DNA of 64,000 bases from Methylovulum miyakonense HT12 (GTDB lineage Bacteria; Pseudomonadota; Gammaproteobacteria; Methylococcales; Methylomonadaceae): positions 2,378,690 to 2,442,689 of the forward strand of contig NZ_KB913025.1 of the NCBI RefSeq assembly GCF_000384075.1. The letters run 5' to 3'. The position numbers were made by a program, and so were the translations under genes. Positions 38,101-45,268 of the stretch are shown here, in pieces. Each line of letters opens with the position of its first letter. Position 1 is the first letter of the stretch. Under the pieces are notes generated by a model, which was not told the DNA's origin, ran no database searches, and saw nothing but the letters and a program-made list of their open reading frames with translations.

Positions 38101-38673
38101 GGCCCACAACCGCTGTCCTATAGTTGGAGTTTTGTGTCCATGCCAACCAGCAGCCATCTTTCTAATGCGGCAATTGTTGCTGACCCCAAAGTTCCGTCTA
38201 AAGCTTCTTTTATCCCTGAAGTGCAGGGTGACTATATCCTTCAAGTCAAGGTATCAGACGGGAATGATGAAGCAACGGATAACATTTTAGTAAAAGTCTT
38301 GCCTGCCTTAGTCCTGGGCAAGCCAAATTTCTTGGCCAGTGTCATTAGCCAAGCAACTGTTACAAAAGGCGTTTACAAGCTAAATGTCCAGTTCACTAAT
38401 ACTGGCCCCGGTACAGCCAAAAACGTTCGCATTACTAATCTGGTATTTAGGACGCTTAGCGGTACGGGTACGGTAAGCCTTAATGCAACACTAACGGCAT
38501 CTTTGCCGCTGATAACACCGAGCGTCGACATAGGCTCATCATTCACTGTGCCAATAGTTGTTAATGTTGCCTCTGGTGTCCTCCGATTTAGCTTAACGGA
38601 ATCAGGGAATGTAGCCGATTTGAAAGGTGGAATCTATACATTCTCAGAAGTGCAATCCGTGATTCCAAAATAA
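29194..38673 (+). CDS. Giant secreted multidomain protein (3159 aa)
   Basis: Likely exported by an N-terminal signal (hydrophobic FKIICRLVLISFYF). In order: a transglutaminase-like domain (about 90-230; GNALDKASLLVALLRVSGI with Lys where catalytic Cys is expected, but GHFWVEY and VDPNF present); a region of about 600 aa with hydrophobic patches; NEW3/Ig-like beta repeats (about 850-1270); a discoidin-like domain (about 1446-1572); a CSGCH haem-type motif (1750-1754); alpha/alpha-barrel repeats like terpene cyclases (QQNPDGGW, QQRSDGGW; about 1760-2210); more NEW3-like repeats; three PKD domains (about 2748-3040); and a final beta domain. No sortase or barrel anchor is visible. It is followed after 21 bp by an autotransporter gene. 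The function is not known; a cell-surface or extracellular binding role is inferred. Confidence 0.85.
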   Translation: MGWQYSTCFKIICRLVLISFYFQSVNPVSYGYHPQGFDWPIGFSEAAAEPPNSGVSPNATVKSATKAPVIAPTLAPGDYLGSTPEANTSDPYIIQKATALNHDPAKIFQFVRDQIGNEVYKGSLRGARGTLWSKAGNALDKASLLVALLRVSGIQARYAQGTLADALSKQIINSMFKMPLNVVGCPDENAPRSTPDTNAGLLTEARGHFWVEYNNGSGFQAVDPNFPSATVGKTFTATTTTFAEIPDSLRHKVTVRLKRELYGQFAGILGNNDAQDMKTALERTFTTVELVGKPLSIGHFVNSSSVGGFGLSSTTNTYSPYFLLGQGDSDISDDTIIRGTDYQEQLTNFPLASTYLSGVFLEFEVFDANGKSQLYERTIADRIGYAARQNGGTSTPTTLTADQTLVTEMDIVTANILPGLQEPLALKPQQDRLKKLQDQYNVIKPVLDGIPSTGAETDAQKQAQNKAVSISRSMASVTNENIGMTFSLSSDVSLGQLEKGYMTKAYFASPRITLAQSKLDGDKFRFSIDLRKNDVRTHGFPGQVENVEYPFEMMRGLMESSLEGKVLAANLGQSIISIADVFSNVTGDNGIVLITPDSKEQIALLQLSADAKARITKAVNSGKIVATPTNNVTINGQEIVKWLETDTVTGHTISVSEDGGHSEFIEYIATLNSAINKVAFAFVGATQGYAVAQFTFIGSLLNGINDITENTEISTIIKKAKHDVGVSLITSIIQFGIGKGIDRITDVKSLKNLGLKAITCGLFGVAQGDLTVGGVIQCLVKEIGIPSIDAHDLVEYFDLGMLAGMGAALVWIDRNFPVDPVVFPYLSSDLAPVPALITPNPKPGLSLNIATDTLFTFPVHGGAEIPSVFKAQIRNTGPTQDTFKLVFSNVPAGFKAQSSIPTVTIPPGATAEVGVCVSPTNGTTPPKGTPVPFTLDVSSTSKPSVKATGNQSFTVPDIHSVSFDLDKAAVSTTPNSSFNTTLSIGSTGNASEQITLKATIPSGLHVTGLPASLALNAGETKQLPLTVKVDTGIAIGQSFDVVLTGDLAGTSPAIQQTATLHVDVRSAQGVAIDNSIVQASVGGNNQLPGVLTDLRNTLDQWKGDPNNKSLCERARLALDNIYKVASGDPLLSNFGNDITTLRNLVKSCDVTTLYPQVPNVVTELAQTSAMGVVAELSPNMAATPPKLAKSVNLTLKNRGKQPASVSLALTGLSASVKAALSSSTVTLAAGESKTVPITLTPSASGRFPFKVVATVAGFKPTANAYGLLVSANASVNIMSVNSSSPFILAGGTTQIQASIANTAGIPIQAKAVVTIKDSKGVLRYQSPSPTLLDISEGDAGIPFNLDNITAKDWANDTYTVQLQLLDQNNQQITGGLRSGILSVGTPIKASATASPIQVPPGNSLVTTAINVKPAFSGLGGAIGLVPTPADKDRINWAAASRGAKIQVTNPGPANGVPSSLIDELPGVASNEWIGVLWAKPSGSYLVDLGQARNIDTVQLHVWDGDNRYARFKVEGSLDNKTFFLLADRSTGEYRGVQKVAFTARDIRYIRITGLFDSQESSFYLYDEILAIGDDAATPVPTQTVDVDAVINGGADFTVGQKVTLNAGIYELKQTSGAVSLYPADTDNNGLTWGSQIRVSLPAVNKDYLTGTTLYYQTKAEAETAVLGQTIKLYLPVHADVYLWVSDSVREDNRGSETVEIRQISGPNDLLPVRIRDAMTRSVLWEQEDVAWWNGFGGQPWTQQQNNGYYCSGCHVQTQASTGLQISKKKLPELPIDLDLQEKFVDAYAVWQNPDAGWVSPFHGGGYAITQTSLWAWAVSRFDGVQFDRLAGNLTAALDWLIQQNPDGGWIDDHGSSQLYGDGGGNVISATHTAGNIQALSKALGYMVGKNVIALPENQVLATNGQASFDHDLGNKAEIYGFKTIDNITGIKVTVNDGFRDDGNFLIEELQAFIGTTKQTPSSAKANFSQTGSGIDQTIDGIVADTANGWAYAPQSVKTTPAQGLWVFNTPVNLDNLRITQADGNRLKQFTIEYTTDANPTLSSKFLPVSELQVGYSTADRVSNYRDALIRAANTFIASDWPYTRNIRTAAQTIIGLKSAMPYLSTDSAQAADIRIKEVANYLRSQQRSDGGWKDSTDGSNDFSQALPSAEALEALLLVTNNSVDPGVIAGAEYLLLTQSGQGSWAPPPGLARALASTTWVEIALPTIFENLASVTLGVDHSIPSNVFPVTGSFNPVPKSQTATASHWDSLLNSDANGQTFSFLSDIQNMRPGEVRQISNATKVSFNSIAGKGVVNLPPIVVNAKHILALTPFKQTIAAGSTATFNLTLENPFATATDFALSVNGLPDGQYVLPKALTLLPSEKKSFELNVYAPVNSLGGDVDFAVNAKSTSGTTDTVSGILSITEGKNNPPPDVNLGDSAVSLSLLPALAQAGQGTSAQYTLRVYNMGDKTQSFLLSSTSESSIGVRLNTTEIVVPPGMINYRDVAVTAMPSLGTVTGNHNIGFTAIQKSDNAIKNVASGVLNVQKLGVSIAFNQSTGNVGSMFSLRITNTGTVADLFDLFLGGPASLSATLSQKSVSLAAGAFVDFKITLGKFDWSLPGSVTLVGKAVSHTNTAVNASDDATINVAGLKSMSASMSPATQTLATPGTANFTVQVKNTGNIEDAYSAFITQVTGSATATLTGLDGSPAQSIPLFRLPGLASGNLNLSTRLNQPGTGIVKVRVSSTTNTSIFKDVLAQINVPIPNKPPVANAGVDKNVFTQSDVILDGSASSDPDGDLITYLWHFVSVPAGSAINDTAFDNKKAAKPKFKPDLAGIYQVNLVVSDGQLASSPDVVKITAAKPNIPPNALAGADKTVALGKSVILDGSASNDPDKGPAALSFAWSLKTEPEPGHGFLKDANKSIAGFSADVPGAYTLALRVFDGKDVGNDTMNVTVTYDNVPPVANAGTDFDIHLGQAAALNASSSHDPDNGPQPLSYSWSFVSMPTSSHLSNAAIVADPKVPSKASFIPEVQGDYILQVKVSDGNDEATDNILVKVLPALVLGKPNFLASVISQATVTKGVYKLNVQFTNTGPGTAKNVRITNLVFRTLSGTGTVSLNATLTASLPLITPSVDIGSSFTVPIVVNVASGVLRFSLTESGNVADLKGGIYTFSEVQSVIPK

Positions 38674-38694
38674 TTTTAAACCGGAGAACTTGAC

Positions 38695-41079
38695 ATGAAG
38701 CTGACAAATTTTAGTGCTCTAGTAACTGTAACCTGTTTGCTGGCAAACCATGCTTACGGGACACCGTTTACATTTTCGTTTTCCACATTGCCTTCTTCCG
38801 GGCAAGTAACAGGAAGTCCTGACCAACTTGTGGGATGGGGGTACACATTGTCAAATAAAGATAGTGTTAACTGGTTTGAACCAACTGATTTGAGTTCAAG
38901 TTCATTTACCGTCGGTGTTCCCGATGCGAATTATTTTGATTTTCCGATATTGAAACCTGGCCAGACGGTGACCAGCAATTTTGACCTTAGCAGTACCAGC
39001 GGATTATATGGGTTGAAAATTTATAATTCCGCTAAAGAAGGACAAACCGATAGCGGGATTTTTACTATTCGTGGGGAATGGTGGAGCGGAGACCCTCTGT
39101 CAGGGGGCACTTTTATACAAAATGCTGTTTTGCAGTATGTCCCTTTTTCAGTGCTCGTATCAAGTTGCGGCTCTTATTTGGGTTCCCAAATTGGCACAGG
39201 TAAATGTATCGAAAATGGCACGATGACGGTGGATGTCAATGATCAAAATGTTACTGGGACACTTGATGTCCGTAGCAAAGGTGGTTTCATTGACACCAAC
39301 AGCATCAACGGGACGGTAAGCGGTGTCATCAGTGGTGCTGGCGGGTTAACTAAAATCGGGCTGGGCACTTTAACGTTGACCGGCGCCAATACATACCTGG
39401 GCGGCACAACGATCAACCAAGGCACATTAGCAGTAGACGGCTCATTGGCTTCCGGTGTTACCGTCAACACCGACGGAACCCTACGTGGGATAGGGGTGGT
39501 GAACGGCAATACCAGCGTTGCAGGCCGATTGGCACCGGGCAATTCGCCAGGCACTTTGACTGTGAACGGTTCTGTGTCTATGGCTTCTACCAGCAAGCTT
39601 GAGATTGATATAGATGGTACTGGAACCGGCAACGGTGCAGGCAATTATTCTAGAGTTTTGGTGCAAGGGTCAGGTAATACGTTTACGGCGGCAGGTGATT
39701 TGCAGCCTGTGTTGCGGGGTATTACGGGTGATGCGAAGAATACGTTTAACCCTGTCATCGGTCAAAACTTCCAAATTGTGACTGCCACAGGCGGAGTAAA
39801 AGGTACATTCAATTCATTAACGCAACCCACAGCGGGATTGCCCACGGGAACGCGCTTCGATGCTTTGTACGATGCCCATTCCGTGCGTTTGGCACTAACG
39901 CCTAAATTTTACAGTGATCTGCCTAATATCGATCTGAAAGGTAATGCCGGCGCTGTGGGAACTACCCTGGATGCCATACGTCCTGCCAGCTTTGCTGCCA
40001 AAAATCCGATCTTCCAAGCATTGGCGACACAGTCAGAACCGCAAGTCGCCACAACCTTGCAACAAATGGATGGAGAAATCCACGCCGATCTGCTCGCCGC
40101 CAGTTTCAATGCCCACCGTTTGACCAGACAAGCCGTCTTTGGTCGTCTGAGTGATGTACGCTTGGGACGTTCATCGTCTATGACGGGTATCACCGCCCCA
40201 AATAACGAAAGCCTAGTTGGACAAGCCGCCAATAACGCCGCACAAAATTTGGAAGCGCAAGCCAATAAAAATCTCTGGGTGCGTGGCATGGGCGGCTTTA
40301 CGTCCACCTATGCTGACAGGCAAGCCAATGGGTTCAATGAAAGCCTCTACGGTGTCATGCTGGGTTCCGATTATGCCATCGCCGACAATTTACAATTGGG
40401 GGCGGCCATTGGCTATGTCCACAATCAGGTGAATGCAAACCAGGCGAGTAGCGGCACAACCGACAGCATTCAATTTTTGGGGTATGGACTTTGGCAAAGG
40501 AATACCGAATTCCTGAATTTCGCATTCGGTTATGGACGGGACAATTACACCAGCCAACGCACGGTCAATTTGGGCGGTAATTCCGGCTATAAAACCGATG
40601 TTGACGGCAATAGCGGTTCCTTAGACGTGGAAGCCGGTACCCGCAGACGCATGGGCAGTTACACTATTGAACCCTCATTCGGAGTGCGGGGTGACATTAT
40701 CAGCCGAGACGCTTTTAACGAAGGTGGTGTGGTGGGACTTAAAGCCAATTCGACAACGCTTTCTGCTGCCCAAACCCGTCTCGGTGCTAAATTTAGCCGT
40801 GGCATTGTGTTTGGTATCAATAAACGTATCACCCCGGAACTTCGTGCCTATTGGTTACATGATGAAGGCGATTCAATAGCCAGCCAATCACAAGCAACAT
40901 TACTAGGCCAGGCTCTGCGCATCAATGCCGCCAATGCGGGACGCGATGCGGCTTCTCTGGGGGCGGGCGTAACGGTGGAAGTCGGCAAGAATATTGCCTT
41001 ATTTGCAGATTACAATTATGAACACCGTAATGCCGCGAATGGACAAAATATCTTTGGTGGGGTGAGATTGAGTTGGTAA
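38695..41079 (+). CDS. Autotransporter (type Va) outer-membrane protein
   Basis: A 794-aa protein with signal peptide (VTVTCLLANHAYG) and a short passenger containing the autotransporter-associated repeat (TKIGLGTLTLTGANTYLGGT). The C-terminal autotransporter barrel runs from about 520 onward (NLWVRGMGGF, YAIADNLQLGAAIGYV) and ends in the typical RLSW. The passenger is small and lacks a recognisable catalytic domain; its first 150 residues are of a DUF-like secreted type. The 21-bp gap to the giant-protein gene, with CCGGAGAA as ribosome site, indicates one operon, so the two may act together at the surface. Confidence 0.88.
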   Translation: MKLTNFSALVTVTCLLANHAYGTPFTFSFSTLPSSGQVTGSPDQLVGWGYTLSNKDSVNWFEPTDLSSSSFTVGVPDANYFDFPILKPGQTVTSNFDLSSTSGLYGLKIYNSAKEGQTDSGIFTIRGEWWSGDPLSGGTFIQNAVLQYVPFSVLVSSCGSYLGSQIGTGKCIENGTMTVDVNDQNVTGTLDVRSKGGFIDTNSINGTVSGVISGAGGLTKIGLGTLTLTGANTYLGGTTINQGTLAVDGSLASGVTVNTDGTLRGIGVVNGNTSVAGRLAPGNSPGTLTVNGSVSMASTSKLEIDIDGTGTGNGAGNYSRVLVQGSGNTFTAAGDLQPVLRGITGDAKNTFNPVIGQNFQIVTATGGVKGTFNSLTQPTAGLPTGTRFDALYDAHSVRLALTPKFYSDLPNIDLKGNAGAVGTTLDAIRPASFAAKNPIFQALATQSEPQVATTLQQMDGEIHADLLAASFNAHRLTRQAVFGRLSDVRLGRSSSMTGITAPNNESLVGQAANNAAQNLEAQANKNLWVRGMGGFTSTYADRQANGFNESLYGVMLGSDYAIADNLQLGAAIGYVHNQVNANQASSGTTDSIQFLGYGLWQRNTEFLNFAFGYGRDNYTSQRTVNLGGNSGYKTDVDGNSGSLDVEAGTRRRMGSYTIEPSFGVRGDIISRDAFNEGGVVGLKANSTTLSAAQTRLGAKFSRGIVFGINKRITPELRAYWLHDEGDSIASQSQATLLGQALRINAANAGRDAASLGAGVTVEVGKNIALFADYNYEHRNAANGQNIFGGVRLSW

Positions 41080-41283
41080 ACGGTTAATTTTTTATGAGAC
41101 AGCCATGCGCCCTTATGATCCGCAAGGGGCAACTCGCCGGGAAGACACTTCCCGTCTACCAGCAATTTATGAATTTGGAAGGCTAGTTTTGCCCGCCAAT
41201 CAGAGCCAGGCTTAAGGCATACCCTAATTAAGCGTATAGCATTCCAATTATCTTAATCCACATTTTACAAAAAGGTTATAGAC

Positions 41284-41958
41284 ATGAAGATACATACACG
41301 ATTACTAACATCCGTAATGCTAGGGTTCGTTACCCAGATTGCCAACGCATTAGATGGCGCGCAAATTAATACCAGTGCGCTAATTGGGGATTATGTTACC
41401 AGTAACAAAGGTCTTGAAACCGTTGTGCCTTATTGGTATCCATCCGACTCTGATGGGGATGGTAAATTTGATGGACAAAAATTTCATTTTGATGTTTATG
41501 CACTAGGAACAACTAAAAAATTGTTTTCTACTCCGGATCAATTTTTTAAAACATATATTGAAGATTTAGGCATAATAGCTAGTGGTTATAATTTTAATAA
41601 CGCATTAAACATAGATATAAAGCGTATTGCCAACACGATAATATTATCTGCGGCAACCTACGATGTTGATGAATCTTTTGGTGGCAACAGGGCGATTTAT
41701 ATATACGCGGTTGATCTTTCCGTAGCGGGTAACACAGCTTGGTATAAAACCTATACTTCAGGCCAAGGCCTTATAGGAACAGGCATTTTGCCAGATATAA
41801 ATGGTAACGGTATAGGCGAATTATCAGTAACAATGTGGACATATAAGTTTTCACTTACTGGTGCTGTCCGTGACACTGCCAATATGGTTGTTTATGTTTA
41901 CGATGGTAAAACGGGTGAATCACTGGCTGCACCTAAAACCTATCCGATGCAGCGTTAA
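41284..41958 (+). CDS. Secreted hypothetical protein with Ca-binding-like loop
   Basis: A 224-aa protein with signal peptide (LLTSVMLGFVTQIANA). The mature part is beta-rich, with an acidic DSDGDGKFDG loop at about 57-66 and DINGNGIGE near 176-184, both like EF-hand/FG-GAP calcium loops. AAAGG precedes the ATG. The lower G+C than in the upstream gene is visible by eye. No enzymatic motif was found. It probably belongs functionally with the two preceding surface genes, but a separate promoter is possible in the 200-bp gap. Confidence 0.72.
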   Translation: MKIHTRLLTSVMLGFVTQIANALDGAQINTSALIGDYVTSNKGLETVVPYWYPSDSDGDGKFDGQKFHFDVYALGTTKKLFSTPDQFFKTYIEDLGIIASGYNFNNALNIDIKRIANTIILSAATYDVDESFGGNRAIYIYAVDLSVAGNTAWYKTYTSGQGLIGTGILPDINGNGIGELSVTMWTYKFSLTGAVRDTANMVVYVYDGKTGESLAAPKTYPMQR

Positions 41959-42751
41959 TAAATGGATCAACTGAGCGGGACGGGGTTTCGTAACCTGTCT
42001 CTTGATCACAATTTAGCCTGACTGAGCTGGTAGCCCTGGAGCCGCTCTTGTAACCGGAACCAACCGTGCCACAGGGTGTCCCAACCGACGCGGCCTGTGC
42101 GCTTTGTGTCGGAAAAGCCACCCAATTTTGCAATGGCGTAATACGCCCAGCGTATGAGGGGGCGGTTTCTGGTAAGGGCTTATGGGCTGCGTTACATCAG
42201 ATATTAAGGCCAAGATGAAAAGCATTGGAATCTTGGATTAGGCGTTTATAGGGAACCTTGGCGGGAAGATCTTGCAAATCAAGTATCCATATCTAAGCTG
42301 GAAGGCAGGTAACCATTCTACTGCGGTCACTAACACTCGAAACTTAGTCGTCAGCAATTGGCCGTTGCCGACCACTCCCCCCATATTACCGACGGCTGCT
42401 TTTGGCATTAGTTGAGGTGGCGAAAATATTTCTGAGGGCTGCGGTAATGAAATAGGTTGGTCAACGTTGATTTCAAGGTTGGCCATTTGACGCGAGAAGA
42501 CTCACAAGTGCCACAGCCTGGAAAAAAGCAGCCATCTTTGTTAGTCCGCGTTTTAGACCGATTTTGTGACCGGTATCACCGAACTCTAAGAAAACGCTCC
42601 CTTTTGGGGTTTTTAAAAAAATCCCCAACCTCCCGCCCCGCAAAGCCTCCCACGTTTTGTGCATCAAAACCATTATCTTCCGTACAGGACAACGCCAATA
42701 ATCCTCGCCTAACATGGTGCCCACTATCGTAAATTGGCCTGAGGACTCCCG
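41959..42751. other. Long non-coding stretch before the FlhDC-like operon
   Basis: About 790 bases without a convincing gene; the open frames on both strands have poor protein composition. Near 42600 there is CCCTTTTGGGG followed by T- and A-runs, reminiscent of the CCC-nTT-GGG leader cores elsewhere in the element. It probably includes the promoter of the FlhD-like gene. Confidence 0.5.
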
Positions 42752-43057
42752 ATGTCGACCCTCGAACAAGACCTTGCCCACTTGAATTTTGAATACCTGA
42801 TGCTGGCACGGGAATGTGCCCGGAGCAATCCCTTGGAAGCCGCCTGGCGGTTTGGTGTTGACCCGGAGCAGATCGGGGAAATTGCCGGGTATTCCTTGGA
42901 AAGGATACGGGAACTGTCAGACATCGCGAGAGCCGTAGTGACGCTCATTCCGCTAAACACGTCACAAAACGTCTCTTTGGCATCCCATAGCGCATTACTA
43001 ATCCCCGTTAAAAAGCATAAGATGGAGGGGCTAAATGCCCCGCTTACCCGCCAATAA
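42752..43057 (+). CDS. FlhD-family transcription activator subunit (SetD/AcaD-like)
   Basis: A 101-aa protein. The segment LNFEYLMLARECARSNPLEA followed by AWRFGV matches FlhD (INLSYLLLAQRL...MFRLGI), and the next helices also fit. FlhD-type proteins dimerise and, with FlhC, activate sigma-70 promoters; in SXT and IncC elements the same pair (SetCD/AcaCD) switches on transfer genes. The location near int/xis and absence of flagellar genes favour the ICE role. GAGG precedes ATG 42752. It overlaps the FlhC-like gene by 23 bp. Confidence 0.8.
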   Translation: MSTLEQDLAHLNFEYLMLARECARSNPLEAAWRFGVDPEQIGEIAGYSLERIRELSDIARAVVTLIPLNTSQNVSLASHSALLIPVKKHKMEGLNAPLTRQ

Positions 43058-43628
43058 ACTGTCTGACATGGGCTATATCTGGGTTGTTGCCGATAAACTG
43101 TTCAGATTGGGCGCGAGACCTCCCGTCGTGCGCTCTTTGTGCCCTATCGGCAAAAAAACCGCGATACGCCTTTACCAAACCATCTACCAGCAATCACCCA
43201 AACAAGGCCTGTTGCCTTATGATCCCTACTGGATTGTCCGTTCTTCGGTGATCAATATCCATGCGTCAATATTCCTGGGGCTTTTTCAGGATTTCACCCG
43301 GCAGCAAAACCAAGACGGATGTCCTGCGGAGACATTCATTGCCGCCTATGAACTGTATTGCCGGGTAGTGGCACATAATCCTCATCCCAGCAAACTGGAA
43401 GCCGGGGTGACACAAGCCATTTTGTTGGACATTAACCGGGCATGGCAATTATCCGGGCAATTGCGGGCGGGTGAAATAGGGCTGGTCATTTGCGGGAAGT
43501 GCCAGGCAAGGCATGTGGTGCTCACTAAAATGCCCAAGCCTTTCCAACAATGCCCGATCTGTGAGGTCTGGGCTGACAAGTCGGGTCGGCGCCGATGGGT
43601 TACTGTCAACGCAAGGAAAATTACCTGA
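43035..43628 (+). CDS. FlhC-family transcription activator subunit (SetC/AcaC-like)
   Basis: A 197-aa protein with the FlhC plan: LFRLGARPPVVRSL near the N-terminus, GLLPYDPYWIV (FlhC GMLPFSTDWF), INIHASIF (FlhC NVHASMF), and the zinc site CGKC...CPIC near 150-175. It should form a heterocomplex with the preceding FlhD-like protein. GGAGGGG lies before ATG 43035. The gene is intact. Confidence 0.85.
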   Translation: MPRLPANKLSDMGYIWVVADKLFRLGARPPVVRSLCPIGKKTAIRLYQTIYQQSPKQGLLPYDPYWIVRSSVINIHASIFLGLFQDFTRQQNQDGCPAETFIAAYELYCRVVAHNPHPSKLEAGVTQAILLDINRAWQLSGQLRAGEIGLVICGKCQARHVVLTKMPKPFQQCPICEVWADKSGRRRWVTVNARKIT

Positions 43629-43700
43629 CCGGCTATCTGTGTTCATGGACAGTTTTTTGAAACCGGGAATGATTGGACAATCGCCTGGGGGAGAAAGAAA

Positions 43701-44297
43701 ATGTTTATCGCTGTTAAAAACATGACCGACCTAAAAATTCCCCAACCTTGCCATGGTAAAAGTTTGGCGAGGTTAGCCCGTGAATGCTTTACCAGTCACC
43801 AGGCCTTAATTGTCGATTTCGACGGTGTCGGTGCGATCAGCCAAGGTTTTCTTCAGGAATTGTTTTTGCCTTTGGTGGCGGAATATGGCGCTGATTTTCT
43901 TCGTAGCGAATTACAGGTTACTAACGTCAGCCCGGATGTTGACGAGGCCATGAAGTCGGCTTTCAACACCAGTGCGTTGAATCATTTCTTTGACCAACGA
44001 GAAAACCTGCTCAATCAAGCCGGTGACGGGGAAATTTATGAGCTGAACCTCGCCTGGCTGATCAAAGCCCGTGAATTGGCCAGGGAAAACGGGATACTAG
44101 CCGAATTGATGATGGGGATAGGCGATGAAGCGCTCCGTCTGGCGATCAGCCAGTTGTCCATCAACGATATCCAGCAGCTTGCCCAAGCCGGTTGGCTATG
44201 TTTTGCGCCGCGATTTACGGCCAACTTCCTCCAGGACTTGCTAACCCGGCCTCATGACGTGGTGGATGTGCTTTTGGGTTTGAGTGGCCCGCACTGA
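43701..44297 (+). CDS. STAS-like DUF4325 domain fused to FlhD-like domain
   Basis: A 198-aa two-domain protein. Residues about 18-85 match the STAS-like DUF4325 pattern (ALIVDFDGVGAISQGFLQELF). Residues about 112-175 are FlhD-like (LNLAWLIKARELARENGILA, then LMMGIG, LSINDIQQLAQAGWLCF), closely following FlhD's LPQMVKLAETNQLVC. GGGGGAG precedes ATG 43701. It overlaps the next, FlhC-like gene by 14 bp. This fusion suggests an activator subunit carrying its own switch or interaction module. The fusion is read directly; its role is inferred. Confidence 0.82.
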   Translation: MFIAVKNMTDLKIPQPCHGKSLARLARECFTSHQALIVDFDGVGAISQGFLQELFLPLVAEYGADFLRSELQVTNVSPDVDEAMKSAFNTSALNHFFDQRENLLNQAGDGEIYELNLAWLIKARELARENGILAELMMGIGDEALRLAISQLSINDIQQLAQAGWLCFAPRFTANFLQDLLTRPHDVVDVLLGLSGPH

Positions 44298-44793
44298 CCC
44301 GTGGGTACAGGGTATGTTCAAGAATTCTGCCCGGCAAGCATTGGCACTGGAACTGCTGAAACGTCATGCCAGGATCTCAATCGTCCACAGGGAAACCGCA
44401 ATACCCAAGCAAGTGCTCAGAGAAGCCTACCGTGAATTGCATAGCCGCTCGCCAAGTCCGGGCGCGTTGAAATACTCCACCCAAGGGCTGACACGGAGCG
44501 TGAGGAAACGCAAGGCCGTGACGCTGTTTGCCGTGTGCTTCCAAACCGTCGAATCACATAACCGGAAGGATAACCACCAAATCCAAAAGGTACTCGTTGC
44601 TTTTGACTTGTTCAAAAAGTTTTACCCGGACAGCCCACTGGATTTTTCGGAGGCATGGGTGGTTGCACGGGATCTGATGGCGAAACAAATTGAGGTCGTT
44701 AGATGCCCTTACTGTGGATCGGCAGTTTTGATAAATGGACGAGATGGCAGTAAAGAACGTTGCGATGTTTGTAACAAAGCAATTGAATCTTAA
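44284..44793 (+). CDS. Second FlhC-family activator subunit
   Basis: A 169-aa protein (GTG 44284; ATG 44314 is an equally possible start giving MFKNSARQALALELL). FlhC-like features are LLKRHARISIVHRETAI, a helical middle with SPSPGALKYS, and the zinc cysteines CPYC...CDVC near 140-165. It is shorter and more divergent than the first FlhC-like protein. It is translationally coupled to the DUF4325-FlhD fusion, so these two probably form the second complex. Confidence 0.78.
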   Translation: MARTDPWVQGMFKNSARQALALELLKRHARISIVHRETAIPKQVLREAYRELHSRSPSPGALKYSTQGLTRSVRKRKAVTLFAVCFQTVESHNRKDNHQIQKVLVAFDLFKKFYPDSPLDFSEAWVVARDLMAKQIEVVRCPYCGSAVLINGRDGSKERCDVCNKAIES

Positions 44794-44937
44794 AGAACTG
44801 GCGTTATGTTAACCATAATTTCTAGAATAGAGATAGCATCCCAATTACCTAATGTTGATCAAAACAGGCTTAATTTAGGGGAGTATGGTTCGGATGATAG
44901 GTATCTTGGATGTCAATCATAGGCTATGTCAGAGTTT

Positions 44938-44967
44938 TTTCTTGAAAATTATTATATTTACAAGAAA
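44938..44967. promoter_or_regulatory. Inverted repeat upstream of excisionase
   Basis: TTTCTTG (44938-44944) and CAAGAAA (44961-44967) form a perfect 7-base inverted repeat around an AT-rich 16-base spacer, 101 bases before xis. It could be an operator or a directionality-factor/integrase arm site. No more can be said from sequence alone. Confidence 0.35.
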
Positions 44968-45067
44968 CGTCTTATTTAATGCGGATTTTTGTTTTCACTC
45001 TAAGCCACTTCAAATGCAGGTACCATAATTAAAGGTGACATAACTATCAAATAAGACAGGAGTATTG

Positions 45068-45268
45068 ATGAGCAAAATTCTGTACATTAATGATTTGGCA
45101 AAAGAGTTGGGTACTACCACGGATGCTATACGCGGTCACATCCAGCGGAAGAGTGATGCAATACCACCTTTTTTCAAGCGGGGTCGACGTATTTGTTGGA
45201 GCCAAGAAACTGTAGATGCGTGGATAAAAAAGATGGATTGCAAGGGGAGAAAGGCTTTAGGCATTTAG
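45068..45268 (+). CDS. AlpA/Xis-type excisionase
   Basis: A 66-aa DNA-binding protein with an HTH_17-type winged helix (LYINDLAKELGTTTDAIRGHI, RGRRICWSQETVDAWIKK). Such proteins direct excision by tyrosine integrases or activate the integrase gene. AGGAG precedes ATG 45068; a TTG one codon earlier is possible. Its stop overlaps the end of the convergent integrase gene (45265-45268). Confidence 0.85.
   Translation: MSKILYINDLAKELGTTTDAIRGHIQRKSDAIPPFFKRGRRICWSQETVDAWIKKMDCKGRKALGI

Noticed and set aside
42457-42809. Short frames on both strands before the FlhD-like gene
   Set aside because: Poor composition, mutually overlapping, no start signals; treated as promoter region.
42752-44793. FlhDC-like genes as flagellar master regulators
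   Set aside because: No flagellar genes in the window; proximity to xis/int and SXT-like genes fits SetCD/AcaCD better.
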